The notes beneath the pieces were generated by a model. It was given only the letters and a program-made list of their open reading frames with translations, was not told the DNA's origin and made no database searches. A program made the translations under genes and the position numbers. This document shows positions 11,662 to 23,313 of a DNA stretch of 64,000 nt, one piece after another. This stretch comes from Poecilobothrus nobilitatus (Eukaryota > Arthropoda > Insecta > Diptera > Dolichopodidae). Location of the stretch: contig OX352773.1 in NCBI GenBank assembly GCA_947095535.1, forward strand, positions 253,665,590-253,729,589, written 5' to 3'. Every line of letters starts with the position of its first letter. The stretch's first letter is position 1.

Positions 11662-13036
11662 CCCATGGTTCAAATTCTTTCAAATGTCAGTTTCCAATTT
11701 TACAGAAAAGGAAACATAACAGAACACCTTTGTACTAAAAATAAAAGTTCTATCTTTGTTGGTTGTGGAGATATACTCGTTTGCTCTGGGGCTCGTCCGG
11801 AAGCTTCCAAGATTTGAACCCATGGACCAAATCCTCACAAATTTCAGAAACATAAATCAAACATGAAGGAACACCATTCTGCCTAATTTAAAGGTTATAT
11901 CTTTGTTGCATTTGGAGATAATATCATTTGCTCTGGGACTCGTTCGGAAGCTTCCAAAACCAAACCCATGGACCAAATCCTCTTAAATTTCCGAGACATA
12001 AATCAAACACGAAAGAACACCATTGTGCCAAATTCAAAGGTTCTACCTATGTTCGTATTGGATATAATCTCATTTGCTCTGCGGCTCGTTCGGAAGCTTC
12101 CAAAATTCGAATCCACGGTTCAAATTCTTTCAAATTTAAACCCATGGCCAAATCCTCTCAAATTTCAGAGACTTAAATCAAACATGAAAAAACACCATTC
12201 GGCCAAATTTAAAGGTTATATATTTGTTGTTTTTGGAGATAATCTCATTTGCTCTGGGGCTCGTTCGGAAGTTTCCAAAATCAAAACCCATGGACCACAT
12301 CCTCTTAAATTTTAGAGACATAAATCAAACTGGAAGAAACATCATTATAAAAAATTTAAAGGTTCTATCTTTATTGGTTTTGGAGATAATCTCGTTTGCT
12401 CTGGGGCTCGTTCGGAAGTTTCCAAAACCCGAACCCATGGACCAAATCTTCTCACATTTCAGAGACTTAAATAAAACATGAAAGAACACCACCCTGCCAA
12501 ATTTAAAGGTTATATCTTTGTTGGTTTTGGAGATAATCTCATTTGCTCTGGTGCTCGTTCGGAAGCTTCCAAATCCAAACCCATGGACCAAATCCTCTTA
12601 AATTTCAGAGGCTTAAATCATACATGAAAGAACACCATTCTGCCAAAAGTAAAGGTTATATCTTTATTGGTTTTGGAGATAATCTCATTTGCTCTGGGGC
12701 TCGTTCGGAAGCTTACAAATCCAAACCCATGGACCAAATCCTCTTAAATTTCAGAGACATAAATCGAACGGGAAGGAACATCATTGTACAAAATTTAAAG
12801 GTTCTATCTTTGTTGGTTTTGGAAATAATCTCATTTGCTCTGGTGCTCGTTCGGAAGCTTCTAAAACCCAAACCCATGAACCAAATCCTCTTAAATTTCA
12901 GAGACATAAATCGAACGGGAAGAAACATCATTGTACAAAATTTGAAGGTTCTATCTTTGTTGCTTTTGGAGATAATCTCGTTTGCGGAGATTATCTCCAA
13001 AAGCCCGGAATCATTCGGAAGCTTCCAGAATCCGAA
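11662..13036. repeat. 147-bp minisatellite array inside the family-2 element
   Basis: The phase word CCCATGGA or a close variant occurs at 11662, 11819, 11965, 12112, 12287, 12434, 12580, 12726, 12873 and 13037. Most spacings are 146 or 147; a 29-bp local duplication near 12112-12141 and a rearranged last unit account for two longer ones. Each unit contains AAATTTCAGAGACATAAATC, GAACACCAT and TTGGTTTTGGAGATAATCTC, then GCTCGTTCGGAAG. Units diverge little in the middle and more at the left edge. Confidence 0.85.
12968..12999. repeat. Hairpin at the broken last array unit
   Basis: GGAGATAATCTC and GAGATTATCTCC form a perfect 12-bp stem around a 7-base loop. It sits where the regular unit is interrupted, and looks like a small inversion or template-switch scar. 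Confidence 0.6.
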
Positions 13037-13320
13037 CCCATGGACGGATTTTGTCCAGATTCGAACTTAGCCTTTCTTTCGTAATTAGTAACCTACTATA
13101 TAAATTTCATCAAGATAGCATCATTATTTTTTGAGTTATCGTGCGTACGGACGGACGGACGGACATCGCTAAATCGACTCCGGCGGTGATCCTGATTCAG
13201 AATATATATACATGTCTATACCTAACTCGCTTCCTTTTGGTGGTTACAAACACCATACCAAAGTTAATATACCCTATACTTTAGGTGTAGGGTATAATAT
13301 ACTTTAGGTGTAGGGTATAA

Positions 13321-13804
13321 AGAGAGTAAAATTTGTAAAATTTTAACAAATATTAAAATTATTTCGATTATTGGGATTGTTTTAAATGTAACAAAAAAAA
13401 AAATGTCGTAGCTGTTGGTGTTGGTTGGCTTTTCGCCGGTTTTTATTGTGCACTTTATACATGTGTTTCAAACAATTTTTGAGATATCGGCACGAACTTT
13501 TACTCTGAATGTGTTTTTAGCTTGGACCATTTTTTCTCAATGATTAAAAAACTGTCAAGAATTACCGCCACGAAAAAACGGCGAGAAAAAATTAATAAAC
13601 TGTACCTAACATTTTTAATTTTATGTGTTTAGATTTGTTTTATGTGTTTTTCTATTACATCAAGTAAGTAAGTGATTCCAACGTTTTTTTAATGATGCTG
13701 ATGTAAAAATGAAATTTTTAGGTAGTTTATTAAGGGAGTCAGTATGATAACGTAAATGTTTTTGAATCTATAGAAATTGTGCAATTGCGAAGGGGATTTT
13801 CTAG
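13321..13804 (-). repeat. Family-4 repeat, second part
   Basis: This is the reverse complement of 39282-39755. It includes GGTTTTTATTGTGCA-like and ACCGCCACGAAAAAACGGCG segments and ends in TGTGCAATTGCGAAGGGGA and TTTTCTAG. The order relative to 10079-11248 matches the uninterrupted copy near 39.7 kb once the family-2 insertion is removed. Confidence 0.7.
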
Positions 13805-15076
13805 TATAAATATAATATTATAAACGTTTTTATAAATTTGATATTTATCTTAAAACCATAATTTTGTTAAGTGCATTTATGCCAAGTGGCTTTTTGAGAA
13901 ATGGATTTATGCTTACCTACTGTTATATACACATTTATTTTGCTACATTTATTCATCGATAAAACGCACTTTCAGTATAATATTTTATTTGGCAACAAAA
14001 AGATCGGAACTTTTCAATTCCGAGAATTCTTCAATATAATTTCCAAACCAATTTAATCTATATAATATAAAAATAAGAATGTTTTAGATGTTATACGTAT
14101 ACCTGCAGTTTAAGGTCATCGAAACTTGGCGCCATTCGAAGGTGAATGGAAAGGTTGACGGAAGTGCAAATTTTTGCTAATTTAAAATTACAAAAAAAAT
14201 ATTTTGTAATACCCCAATTTGATAATTTCCCAGATTTTTTTAAGCTTATATAAATCAACCAGAAATTTTTGAATATGTATTAACTTAATATAGTTTTAGT
14301 TTGTTTTTTTTTTGTTCTTTTTTATTGACTTCCGCGGGTCAAGTTATATTTTCGTTGCGTAATTTAATGCAGAAGTTTTGGATACATTTTTGATTACTGT
14401 ATGACATATTACTGTATTAATAATTGTATGACATATTACTGTATTAAAAATGATTACTGTATGACATATGATTTGAAACTTTTAATGAATCGAATGAGGA
14501 AAGAAGAAAAATATGAAATTAAAATTAAAATAATTTTCAACAGTTATAAAATATAAGTTCGAATTTTTATTTATTTATTCATTCATTGGTGGGGAGAATA
14601 AAAATAAGTTTTGGGGTCATAATTATTTTTACTATTTATACCTAAATGCCGTAATTGAAAAGCATTAAAATAAAAAGAAACAATATTTCAAATATGTTTA
14701 TATATGCGATGTTTTTCTAATAATTGAATGTTTTATGATTTGATAATATAAAAGCATAAAAATCAATAAATTATTTACGAGATCTAATATTTTTCTGCTA
14801 AATTAGTATTTTACTATAATTTTTTTTATTAATGTCCTTAATAAATACAAATGAAATTAATGTAATTTATAGTCAAAATTATGATTGGAAAGATTTGCTA
14901 ATGACGAACAATAATAAATTATCCTTATTTTTCTATTCAAAATCATTGATGTAGGATTAAAAATCTTATAGCAAAAAGTTAAATTAGGGCTCAGAACAAA
15001 ATTTACAATGGGATTACTAAATGTGATAATTTAATCCGTAAAATTTTTGGCATCATAACATATTTAACAGGTATAT
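13805..15076. other. AT-rich sequence with a small tandem repeat at 14393-14470
   Basis: GATTACTGTATGACATAT and TTACTGTATTAATAAT are repeated about three times in tandem with roughly 31-bp spacing. The rest shows no gene, family or RNA signal. TTGGCGCCATT near 14130 also occurs as CTGGCGCCATT at 28.5 kb, but the match is too short to use. Confidence 0.45.
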
Positions 15077-15089
15077 ATTATTATATAAC

Positions 15090-15278
15090 GGGGCCTTGGT
15101 GGCCTAGTGGGTAAGAGCGTATAAAATATGCTGTAAACACGAGGGTGTGTGGGTTCGAATCCCACACATGTCGTAAAAGTTATTCCCCCTTAGACATTTA
15201 TAGTGAAGCCTGAACAGGAAAGACTGTGTAATTTCCTTGTTACATTTATGTGGCAGAGAAATGCATTAAAAAAAAAAA
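15090..15278 (+). mobile_element. tRNA-derived SINE, copy 2 (best preserved)
   Basis: The head reads GGGGCCTTGGTGGCCTAG. It contains a good A box (TGGCCTAGTGG) and a perfect B box (GGTTCGAATCC) about 50 bases later, then a unique body (AAGCCTGAACAGGAAAGACT, CATTTATGTGGCAGAG) and an A tail. A perfect 13-bp target duplication, ATTATTATATAAC, lies at 15077-15089 and 15279-15291. The intact duplication and A tail suggest fairly recent insertion by a LINE machinery. Other copies lie at 1935-2132 and 61081-61271. Confidence 0.9.
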
Positions 15279-15314
15279 ATTATTATATAACTAATTGGGG
15301 CCTCATATATAATA

Positions 15315-15475
15315 AGTGCTTAACTCTCTGCACTCTGATTTTGTAACAAACAAATAAAGTTCCTTCGAAATCAAAATCTCGCATATACATATTATTAAAA
15401 AAGTGTATATCCTTAATTTAATAACAGAATATAAAATCCCTCCTAATTAGTTTTTTAACACATATTTCAGACTTA
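15315..15475. repeat. Family-5 units, decayed
   Basis: ACTCTGATTTTGTAACAAAC, AATCTCGCATATACATA and TAAAATCCCTCCTAATTAG match the reverse-complement form of the 88-bp unit seen at 22.4 and 46.1 kb. Confidence 0.5.
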
Positions 15476-17329
15476 AGATAATAAGGGCTGCTGCTCCCAA
15501 ATCCCCATTCTAGCCAAATTATTTAGACTTTAGTTTTCTAACCAACTCTTAAATTCTGATAATTTAATTTTTTTAATGCCTTACTGTTTTACTACAATTA
15601 TATATAACTGTGAAAAAGACGGGGGCTCGAATAATTGAATGGGGAATATTTTTTAAGATTCAGCGAGAAAAAAGGGTTTTAGAGTTTGTTAAAATTTCGG
15701 GTTTCAATAATTGTGTTAGTGAGAGTTTTAAGGCGTTTGTCTTTAAATTTAGAATACTTTACTTTATTTTATAAATGTAAATAAAAATTAGATAGTTGTT
15801 TCTTTAAGAAAGTTATTAAATAATAGAAAAATAGCGGCCATCTCCTCTATCCATAGCCCGTTGAACGAAAAATTAGGGCTATCTCCTCTACAACCCGTGG
15901 AACTTTTGTCTTGTAGAGGGAAGTCAAAAATCCCAGAACACTTTCGATTTTCTGAAGGGAGTCGATAGTTCCAATGAGACATTTGGTGAAGTAACTTTTA
16001 GTCCTTCATCCTGTTCTTTTATTTCTAATTGAAATATTTGCAAAATAAAAATCAGTATTTATTCAATTCCATTAATTAAAGATTTGTTTTTTTTTTTCTT
16101 TTAATATGATGGATATGACTAATGTTTTAATAAATTTTCATTATGCTCTATCATTTGTCTAATGGCTAAGAGTGATTAAATAAATTAAAAATCTTTCAAG
16201 ACATTATAGCAATGAAAATTTTTATGATACTTCCGAATTAATTTGTTACTTTAAATAAAAATTTGTATATGTATGTATTCTTAGTCTTTTCTTGCGTTTT
16301 AAACCATAGAAAGGAAAGGTTTTATATCCTTTGAAAAAAGAATAAATAGAAACTAATTAATTCATAAAACTTTGAGGTTCTTCAAAAATTTTATAACTTA
16401 TGACACAGTTAATTTCATAAAAAAAAAACAAAACAAAGGACTTTAATAAAAATTGGAAAACGAAGCGAAAAGATTTTAAGTCAAAGTAATTGTTTCAAAT
16501 AATAAAAAAAAAAATTAAATAAATCACAAAATACTACTTCAGAATTCTTTGATGTCAAACTTATCATCAAAAAGAAGAAGAGCAAGTAAATTAAAATTTC
16601 TAAATCAACAACATTTCCTTTTTTATATCATTTACTATTTATTAGCACTCATTATAATCTCAATGCAAAAATTTTGACCTCCTAAGTATTTTAATAACAA
16701 AATGCTTTGACCTAAAAGAAAATTTTTACAAGCCACTTATTCTAGGGACAATAAAAAATACGAAAAAAAAAGATTTTTTTTTTTCTAGATATAGATCCAC
16801 CCACAATATCAACCATATTGCCAATTGACATTTAAATATTTTAGTTTATTTTCCTTGTATTTTTAGATAGGGTAGAGATTATATTAGGGTATAAATTGCA
16901 AGGGCAATATTATAAGAAAAACAAAACGAAATTATTTATTAGCGAAATGTAACAAGTACCAAAAATATAAATCTTGAATAGAATTTTTTCCGTAATTTTG
17001 ATTAAGGTTGATAAATTCAATGATTTTCAATATAAAGATACTATTTTAATCATATATTTTTTAAATTTATGTTAGATATCAAGACGTTTTTGTTACTTAG
17101 CAAAAAATTTAAAAATATCCTTAGCAAAATAGTTTGCTCTACACTACACTACACTTCGGCCAAAAACTATTGAGTAGTGGTTTACCACTGGTCCTCACTC
17201 AGTTAAGACTTAACTCTATTCTCAAAATTACATCATATGCCTCAAAAGTCAATTGACTAATTTGTACTAATTTTCTCGTTCAAGAAAATTTTCACGCCTA
17301 TGTCCCTTTTAGAAGTGAGTGGGATAGAA
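15476..17329. other. Mostly unassigned; GC-richer patch at 15830-15990
   Basis: The patch contains two similar words, CCATCTCCTCTATCCATAGC and GCTATCTCCTCTACAACCCG, about 55 bp apart. A minus-strand frame of 64 codons crosses it, but I recognise no protein in it. The rest is A/T-rich without supported features. A possible upstream extension of the LINE relic lies after 17150. Confidence 0.4.
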
Positions 17330-17440
17330 AATACTTTCAGCCCAATACTGATGGATCTAAATTGGATAATGAAGTCGGTGGAGAAATCTTCTTCTAGTTT
17401 AAATATTAATCTAGGTTTTGGTCTGCGGAACCATTAAGGG
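17330..17440 (+). pseudogene. LINE RNase H domain relic
   Basis: The frame at 17344-17397 encodes NTDGSKLDNEVGGEIFF, the hallmark first strand of the RNase H domain in I/R1/LOA-type LINEs, with the catalytic aspartate in TDGS. After a stop, a shifted frame at 17395-17438 reads SLNINLGFGLRNH, matching the strand that normally follows. At least one frameshift and a stop make it dead. The reverse transcriptase part is not recognisable upstream. It is a different LINE lineage from the tail at 6072-6692, which shows no RNase H. Confidence 0.65.
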
Positions 17441-17484
17441 TGATAATCAGGTTATTAATCAATAACCTGTCTATCACCCTTTAA
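17434..17484. repeat. Near-perfect 23-bp hairpin
   Basis: TTAAGGGTGATAATCAGGTT (first 20 bases of the left arm) pairs with AATAACCTGTCTATCACCCT plus TTAA around an AATC loop, with two mismatches and one bulge. It directly follows the LINE relic and could be an inverted duplication of its sequence. Confidence 0.7.
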
Positions 17485-18270
17485 TTAACGGAGTGAAGGC
17501 ACGTAGTAAAGTTCTTTTATTTTATCAACAAAATTTACTTTTAAAACACCATGTTAATATTTTAATTGTATTGATCGCCTAATAAAGTTCATTTATTCGT
17601 CACGGTATTTTATTTTCTGTACAGTTGGAAATTTAAATAACTTTTCGTTTATTCTTCTTGTAAAAAAGGTCAAGAGAAATTTTAAATATTAATAATAAAT
17701 AAAAAATTATAAGAGTATAATATAAAAATTATTATGGATATTGTACAATATATTACATTGTTATATCTAATATAAATTCCCCATACTAATACTTTTAAGC
17801 TTTTAACCTAAGGGATTGCACTAAATCAAACTCAAATTTATTTTAATTTTAGTTTCCTAATGGCAAGGTTATCCAATGTTATCTCTAATAAGAACCAGAA
17901 TTGAATTAAAATATTAAACAGTCAATCATAAAGACGTAAAGTTTAATTTTAAATTTTGCAAATAAAAATAAAATTTTCATGATTTAAAATCATTAAAATA
18001 AAAATCTTTGTAAATTGTTATCTTTCTTTATTTCATTTTAAAAAAAGTAAAAAACTTCTTTCAATATCAAAACAATATGTTATCTTATGACTTCTACAAA
18101 AAAAATAGGTCTAAACTATAGCTAATATAATTTTTATGCAATAAATAGAAGATTTTATTGAAATTGCATTTTTTGAATTATAATTATTTGCTACATTATA
18201 AATTTTCATACATGGAAATGAGTTGGTTATAACTTATGTCTATAGCCAAAACCAATAATAATACAAGTAG
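17485..18270. other. Unassigned AT-rich sequence
   Basis: No gene, repeat family or RNA signal is supported. Confidence 0.45.
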
Positions 18271-18279
18271 AAATTTTTT

Positions 18280-19010
18280 GATAGTTTTAGCACATTCATC
18301 CCGTCTGTTCGCTTGTTTACAAAGCTTCTGCACAATTTACAAATGAACAATAAAATTTGAATTATAGAAAGGTCTCTTAAAAAAATTAATGTTGTTAAAT
18401 TCATTTTTTTATGTTACCCCAACCCATAACGGAGCTTCAAAGACACAAAATTGGAAATAGCCCTATTTTTAAAGCGGCAGGGCATTTTTTTTAACTTTTT
18501 GAATCAAATATATGTCAAAAATGGACAAGTGTTTACATTACAGTATTTGAATTTACCGTTAATGAAAGCAAAAGTTTTGGATGATTTTTCTGCCTTCATA
18601 TTATCTTCGGCACGCTTTTTTTTTACAAATTTGATCTTTGGAGGGGAAAAAAGATCTTTCTATTTACGCTTTTAAAGCTTAACCCTATTACGGTACAAAA
18701 ATTTAAAATATGCGATTTTTAGACAAATTTTTTCACAGTAAAACGCAAAATATCGAAAAAAGCTTCAGCACTATATTTTGACATCATTATGTGCTAAAAA
18801 AGATTAAATGAATCTTAATAACTGAAAAATCTTAATGAATCTTTCTCAAAAATTGAAGAAGTGTCTCTTTATTTTTCACATTTTCCTTTTGTATAATATT
18901 CTAAGAAAAATTACAAAATTTTTGTGCAAATCACAATATTCTAAACTTTTTTAATTACCTTTTAGAAAATGAGCGCTTTTAAAAATCCTTCGTTTTACAT
19001 ACTGTTTTGT
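18280..19010 (-). mobile_element. Family-3 element, decayed copy
   Basis: Read on the minus strand it starts near AAACAGTATGTAAAACGAAGG, contains GCGCTCATTTTCTAAAAGG and the GTGAAAAAAT region, and ends GTGCTAAAACTATC. On the plus strand the diagnostic words are TTTAGCACATTCATCCCGTC, TGTTTACAAAGCTTCTGCAC and ATGTTACCCCAACCCATAAC. It is shorter and more diverged than the copies at 23.5 and 34 kb. A 74-codon open frame inside is not conserved between copies and is not a gene. Confidence 0.6.
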
Positions 19011-22000
19011 TTTTACTTTAACTCATGAAACGTGATTCTTAAATTGAAACATAATGGATACCATATGTGAACAATTTTAAGAAACAATGAATGAATACAA
19101 AATAGATAATTATTTTCATTTTAAAATTTTGTATTAATTTATTTCTTAATTTAATTTAGAATAGGGTTAATGTTTGAATATTACATTTAAAAAAAACAAA
19201 AAAATTACTTAAATTCAGAGAATAATATTGCACTTACAACTTAGCAACATAGCCATAGCATTAGATAAATTTGAAAGAAAGAAAGGTTCAATTATTTGTC
19301 AATTATTCGTGTAAAAGAATTTTATTTGTTACTAATACTTTTCTTACAAGTGATGATGTGACATAAGACTTTTTTAAAAAGTCAAATAAAAATAGCTTCT
19401 TAACTATGACATTTTTATCAAAGTTGTTACTGCTTGTTTCTATGCATCTTCATGTCTATCCCCTTGTACTTTAATTAAAAGCTGTCGTGGATCTTAAATC
19501 GAATCAAGTTTAAATATTATCCTGAAATATTTAGATAAATAATTTACTAGTTTTTTTTAAAAAAAAATTAGAAATGCATATTTCAATTTTATTTTAAAAG
19601 GATTTTATTTTTCAAATTAAATAATTTTCAACCAATAGTACTTGGAAAGTGGTTAATGTTAAAGAAAATTTAATGAAAGGAAAATTAAATTTAATTAATT
19701 AGATTTACATGACATTTTTGATTTATAAAAGAAATTTTTAATTAAAATAGAGACTTAACTTTAAATGAAAAAAATTAAAACTACCTATATAGGTAGTGAT
19801 TAATTTTCCTTCCTCGAAAAATACTTGGGCAGGTAATCGTTTCATGCGTTGTTAAATACCACTTTTCAATGTGGATCTAATTTTGAAATAATAGGAATTA
19901 CTTTAAAAGCTACAAGGTGCAGTAGATGTAAGGTGCAGCAAGGTGCTTCATTTTCCAGAATATATTTGTAGTTTTTTTTTTTCGTTTATAATAAAATAAA
20001 CATAATATACAATATAATAAAATTCGAAAAAATTCAAAAGAACTATAAAATCGAATCCTTTTAATATCCTTGGATAGAGCTATGCTTCTAAAAAAAAAAA
20101 ATGTAATTAATTGAAATTTAAAGACAACTACAACATTTATAAATAAGTACGACTGAATCAAGTTACTAAATAAAATAATTGTAACTTTGGAAATAATTTC
20201 GAAGGACATTAATATGGTATGGCAACAATGATAATTTTTTATATAAGAAGTAATTTCATTATTATTGTAATAAGTGTTAAAGCAAACCGTACATATGAAG
20301 TGTCAAAATTCTGAAATAAAATTCTAATATAACTTAGAGCTACAGCAACTGAATAGAAAACGAAGGTTAAAATAATTTATTTAGTAAGGGTTTGCAGGGA
20401 TGTTTTTAATAAAAAGAAAAGAAAATTTTTAATTCATTATTTTAATACTCAGAATTTTTTAACTCATTACTTTTTTACTCAGAACTTTTTACTCAAATTT
20501 TGTAATTCCGAGTTAAGTACTTAACCCTTATCTTTAATAAATCAAAACAATATTTTATTGGTTATCATGTCAGTTTATATAATATATATATATATACATA
20601 TTTTATAATATTATGTATTAACAATTTTACTTATTAAAGTAAATTTATTAATAAAATTTTTAATAGAAGATAATAAAATAATTAAATGTCAACAACACAA
20701 TGAAAATATGAATTTTCCTTTCTTGTGTGTCATGTGTCAAAAGAAACCGTTTCCTAATACTTTTGTAAAATAGTATTTTAAAAATTTCCCTAAGGGGGTA
20801 TTATAATAATTATTTAAAACTTCAATATTTTACTTTAATTTTTAGAATTATAATATTAAATTTATTGACTCTTCTATGTTTATAATATGTAATTGTTATT
20901 GTATATTATAAACCTTTAATAATTTTATGTTGTTGTCAGAAGTCTTTTAATCAAATATTATTTGCCATGCGAGAAATAAAATTTATAGTATTATCATTTA
21001 TATAAGACCTTGAATTTGATGATAATATCAGGGTTTCTTGTTGATTAAAAAATTGCTTTCTGTTCTTTAATTCTTATTAAATAAATATGGAAAATTTTAA
21101 TTGAACATAAATTTAAAAATTTTAATATGTATGTATTGGTACCTATATAAATTTAAAATTTTATTAGACTAGAGTGGATCATTCCATAACGCGAGCTACT
21201 TTTTGCGGTAATAAATTAACCAAAACCCTGATTTTCCTCTCAAACATAATTTTATTTAGATATTTTCTAATATTATTACTTTGTAACATAGTAATGTAAT
21301 GTAACTTTGTAACCTATGTATTAACCATCTAGATTTTATATAATATACAATATAATACATAATGTATACATATAAATCTCATATACATATAAATATAATA
21401 TAATATTATAAATAAGTATAATGATAGATTCAAAATATCCTGGAAAATATTTTATTTTTAATTACTCAATGTTTTATTTAAAAGAATCTTTTTAATAGTT
21501 TTTCACTTTAAATAAATTATGGAGATAAAAGAGTTGAAGTTTTGGTTTCATTATTCTTCTTCTGGTTAATTTTAAGCTAAATAAGTATTAACTTATACAT
21601 ATATGTACCTATATATTATTATAATAACCATTACTGATTAGGAAAAATTTTACAAAAAATACTCAAAAAAAAAAATTTTAAATTAACTTTCAGTTGAAAA
21701 TTTTGTTCAAGAATGTCTAAAATAATGCAATCTATACAAAATAAAGTATTTTAAGTATAAGTTAAAGCTTAAAACTCATAGAATTTGATAGAATTTAAAT
21801 TGAAAAGTTATTTTGATTTTAAAATTTTCTTTTTTTAATTTAAAAAAAGTTCTTGAAATGGTTTTCTAACATTCAAAAGCAAATTTCCTTTTTAAGATTA
21901 AAATTTTTTCTTAAAAATTAGAATTTCCATAAAAGGAAGTTTTAAATTTCTAAATAGCTTTATTTTTAAACAGGATTTTAAGACTATTTAATTTTTTTTT

Positions 22001-22180
22001 TATATAAATTATTCGAAACAAATTTTTGTTTTTATAGTTTATTAATATTTTTTTTTACTCTTTTATTTTCGAATAGATCAAATTCATACCAGCCTTATTG
22101 GTACATAAAAATATTTTAGTATAGGAACATATACTTTTAGTTAAAATTAGGTCAATTGGGAGCGGGTTTTATTTGGGAGC
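19011..22180. other. Unassigned AT-rich sequence
   Basis: No coding region or family match. Small items only: an 18-bp perfect palindrome ACTACCTATATAGGTAGT at 19780-19797, three AAGGTGCAG words at 19914-19945, and a (TA)n run near 20580-20596. Confidence 0.45.
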
Positions 22181-22184
22181 GGGT

Positions 22185-22645
22185 CACAATCTTGCACGCC
22201 AAAATCAACATGGGACAAAATCTTGCTTTTTTTTTTTTTCTTGCATTACAAAATCCATCTTTCTAAAATCTTGCATTACAAAATCTTGCAAAATATTTTT
22301 AAAGGAATAGATTGTGGCTTTGTTTTGAAGTACGTATAAACAAATAGCTGTTAAGGAAGATTTTAGAGTTAGATTCAAAAGCAGTGTTATACGCTTTTTC
22401 CAAAATATTTATATATATATATGTATATGTGAGATTCTGAGTTGGGAGGGATTTTAGAATTGAATTCAAAAGCAGGTTTGCCGCTTTTTCCAGAATATTT
22501 ATATATATGTACATGTGACATTCTGAATTACATGCAAGATTTTGTCCTAGTAGATTTTGAAAAAAAGATTTTGTTTTAAAAGATTTTCGAAAGCAAGAAT
22601 TTGTATGCAAGATTTTGTCGCATTAGATTTTGACGTAAAAGATAA
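22185..22645. mobile_element. Foldback-type element with a family-5 core
   Basis: The left arm (22190-22295) repeats ACAAAATCTTGC and CTTGCATTACAAAATC. The right arm (22525-22640) carries the complement, GCAAGATTTTGTC, AGATTTTG and AAAGATTTTCG, several times. Between them are two family-5 units with 86-bp spacing (GATTCTGAGTT at 22433, CATTCTGAATT at 22519). Both arms are inverted arrays of the same short word, so the single strand would fold back. There is no coding frame, and the 103-codon minus-strand frame is built from these repeats. Confidence 0.6.
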
Positions 22646-23313
22646 TGTAGCAAATTTTTATTTTGGAATTAAAACATTTTAATCACAAGCATTTTATTAG
22701 AAGAACTCTTCCTTTTGTTCGTTCCATTATCGTTAGTTTTTTGTTTCAGTGTAAACTTTAAGACTCTTTACTACCTACTCTTATATTATGTTTGGCTATT
22801 TATGACCAAAATAAACAAAATTTTCTGATCTCGAATTTTTTTTTAAAATATACCTTTCATTTATCTCTAAACTATCTGGTTTTAAAGTAAACTTAAAATT
22901 GTGTGTAAAGAACAGAAGGAAAAAAAAATTTAGAATAAAAAATTTTATAAAATTAAATTGATGATATAAACGTTGGTTATTCTAGAACAAGAAAAAATTT
23001 CCAAATGAAAAAGTAAAATAAAATATTCTTTCCTGATGAATTTTAAATTAAAACTATTTATAAGACTAATTCTTTGACTTAAACCTATAAGAGTATTAAA
23101 TTAAGGATATCAAGAAATTTTAAAATCTAATATATTTTTTTATTTGCATTTTTTGGTTAAAAAAAAAACTACAACATATTACCTATACTCATTTATACCT
23201 TTGTATAAAATTCAGAAGTAGTAACATTAAAGTCTTTTACAATATATTCTAATTGGTCAAAGAAATCAAATTAAAATTAATTGATAAAAGGATAAAGAAA
23301 ATTAAACAAAAAA
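22646..23313. other. Unassigned AT-rich sequence
   Basis: No gene or family match seen. Confidence 0.45.

Larger units (their letters stand above)
11249..13320 (+). mobile_element. Family-2 element (2.07 kb) with an internal 147-bp tandem array
   Basis: The head is ACAAGTAAATGTAAC followed by a short hairpin (AAGTCG / CGACTT) and ATACCCTACACCT. The tail has a GGACGGACGGAC tract, ATCGCTAAATCGACTCC, CTAACTCGCTTCCTTTTGG and a terminal inverted box TTTAGGTGTAGGGTATA, which is present twice in tandem. Heads and tails thus carry subterminal inverted repeats. The 39.7-kb family-4 copy shows the empty site: its sequence runs straight across the point where this element sits, fixing the ends to within a few bases. 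Long out-of-phase open frames in the array are by-products of the repeat and not genes. The class is unresolved. Confidence 0.75.

Noticed and set aside
11662..13036. CRISPR-like array.
   Set aside because: Units are long, contiguous and diverged without separate spacers, and the genome is eukaryotic.
11477..13084. Several overlapping open frames of 80-175 codons on both strands.
   Set aside because: They arise because the tandem unit is 147 bp (a multiple of three) and stays open in several frames. The peptides are translations of the same repeat in different frames.
15090..15170. A genuine tRNA gene.
   Set aside because: The A and B boxes are good, but the segment continues into a SINE body with an A tail and target duplication, and two other copies exist. 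The cloverleaf is not maintained.
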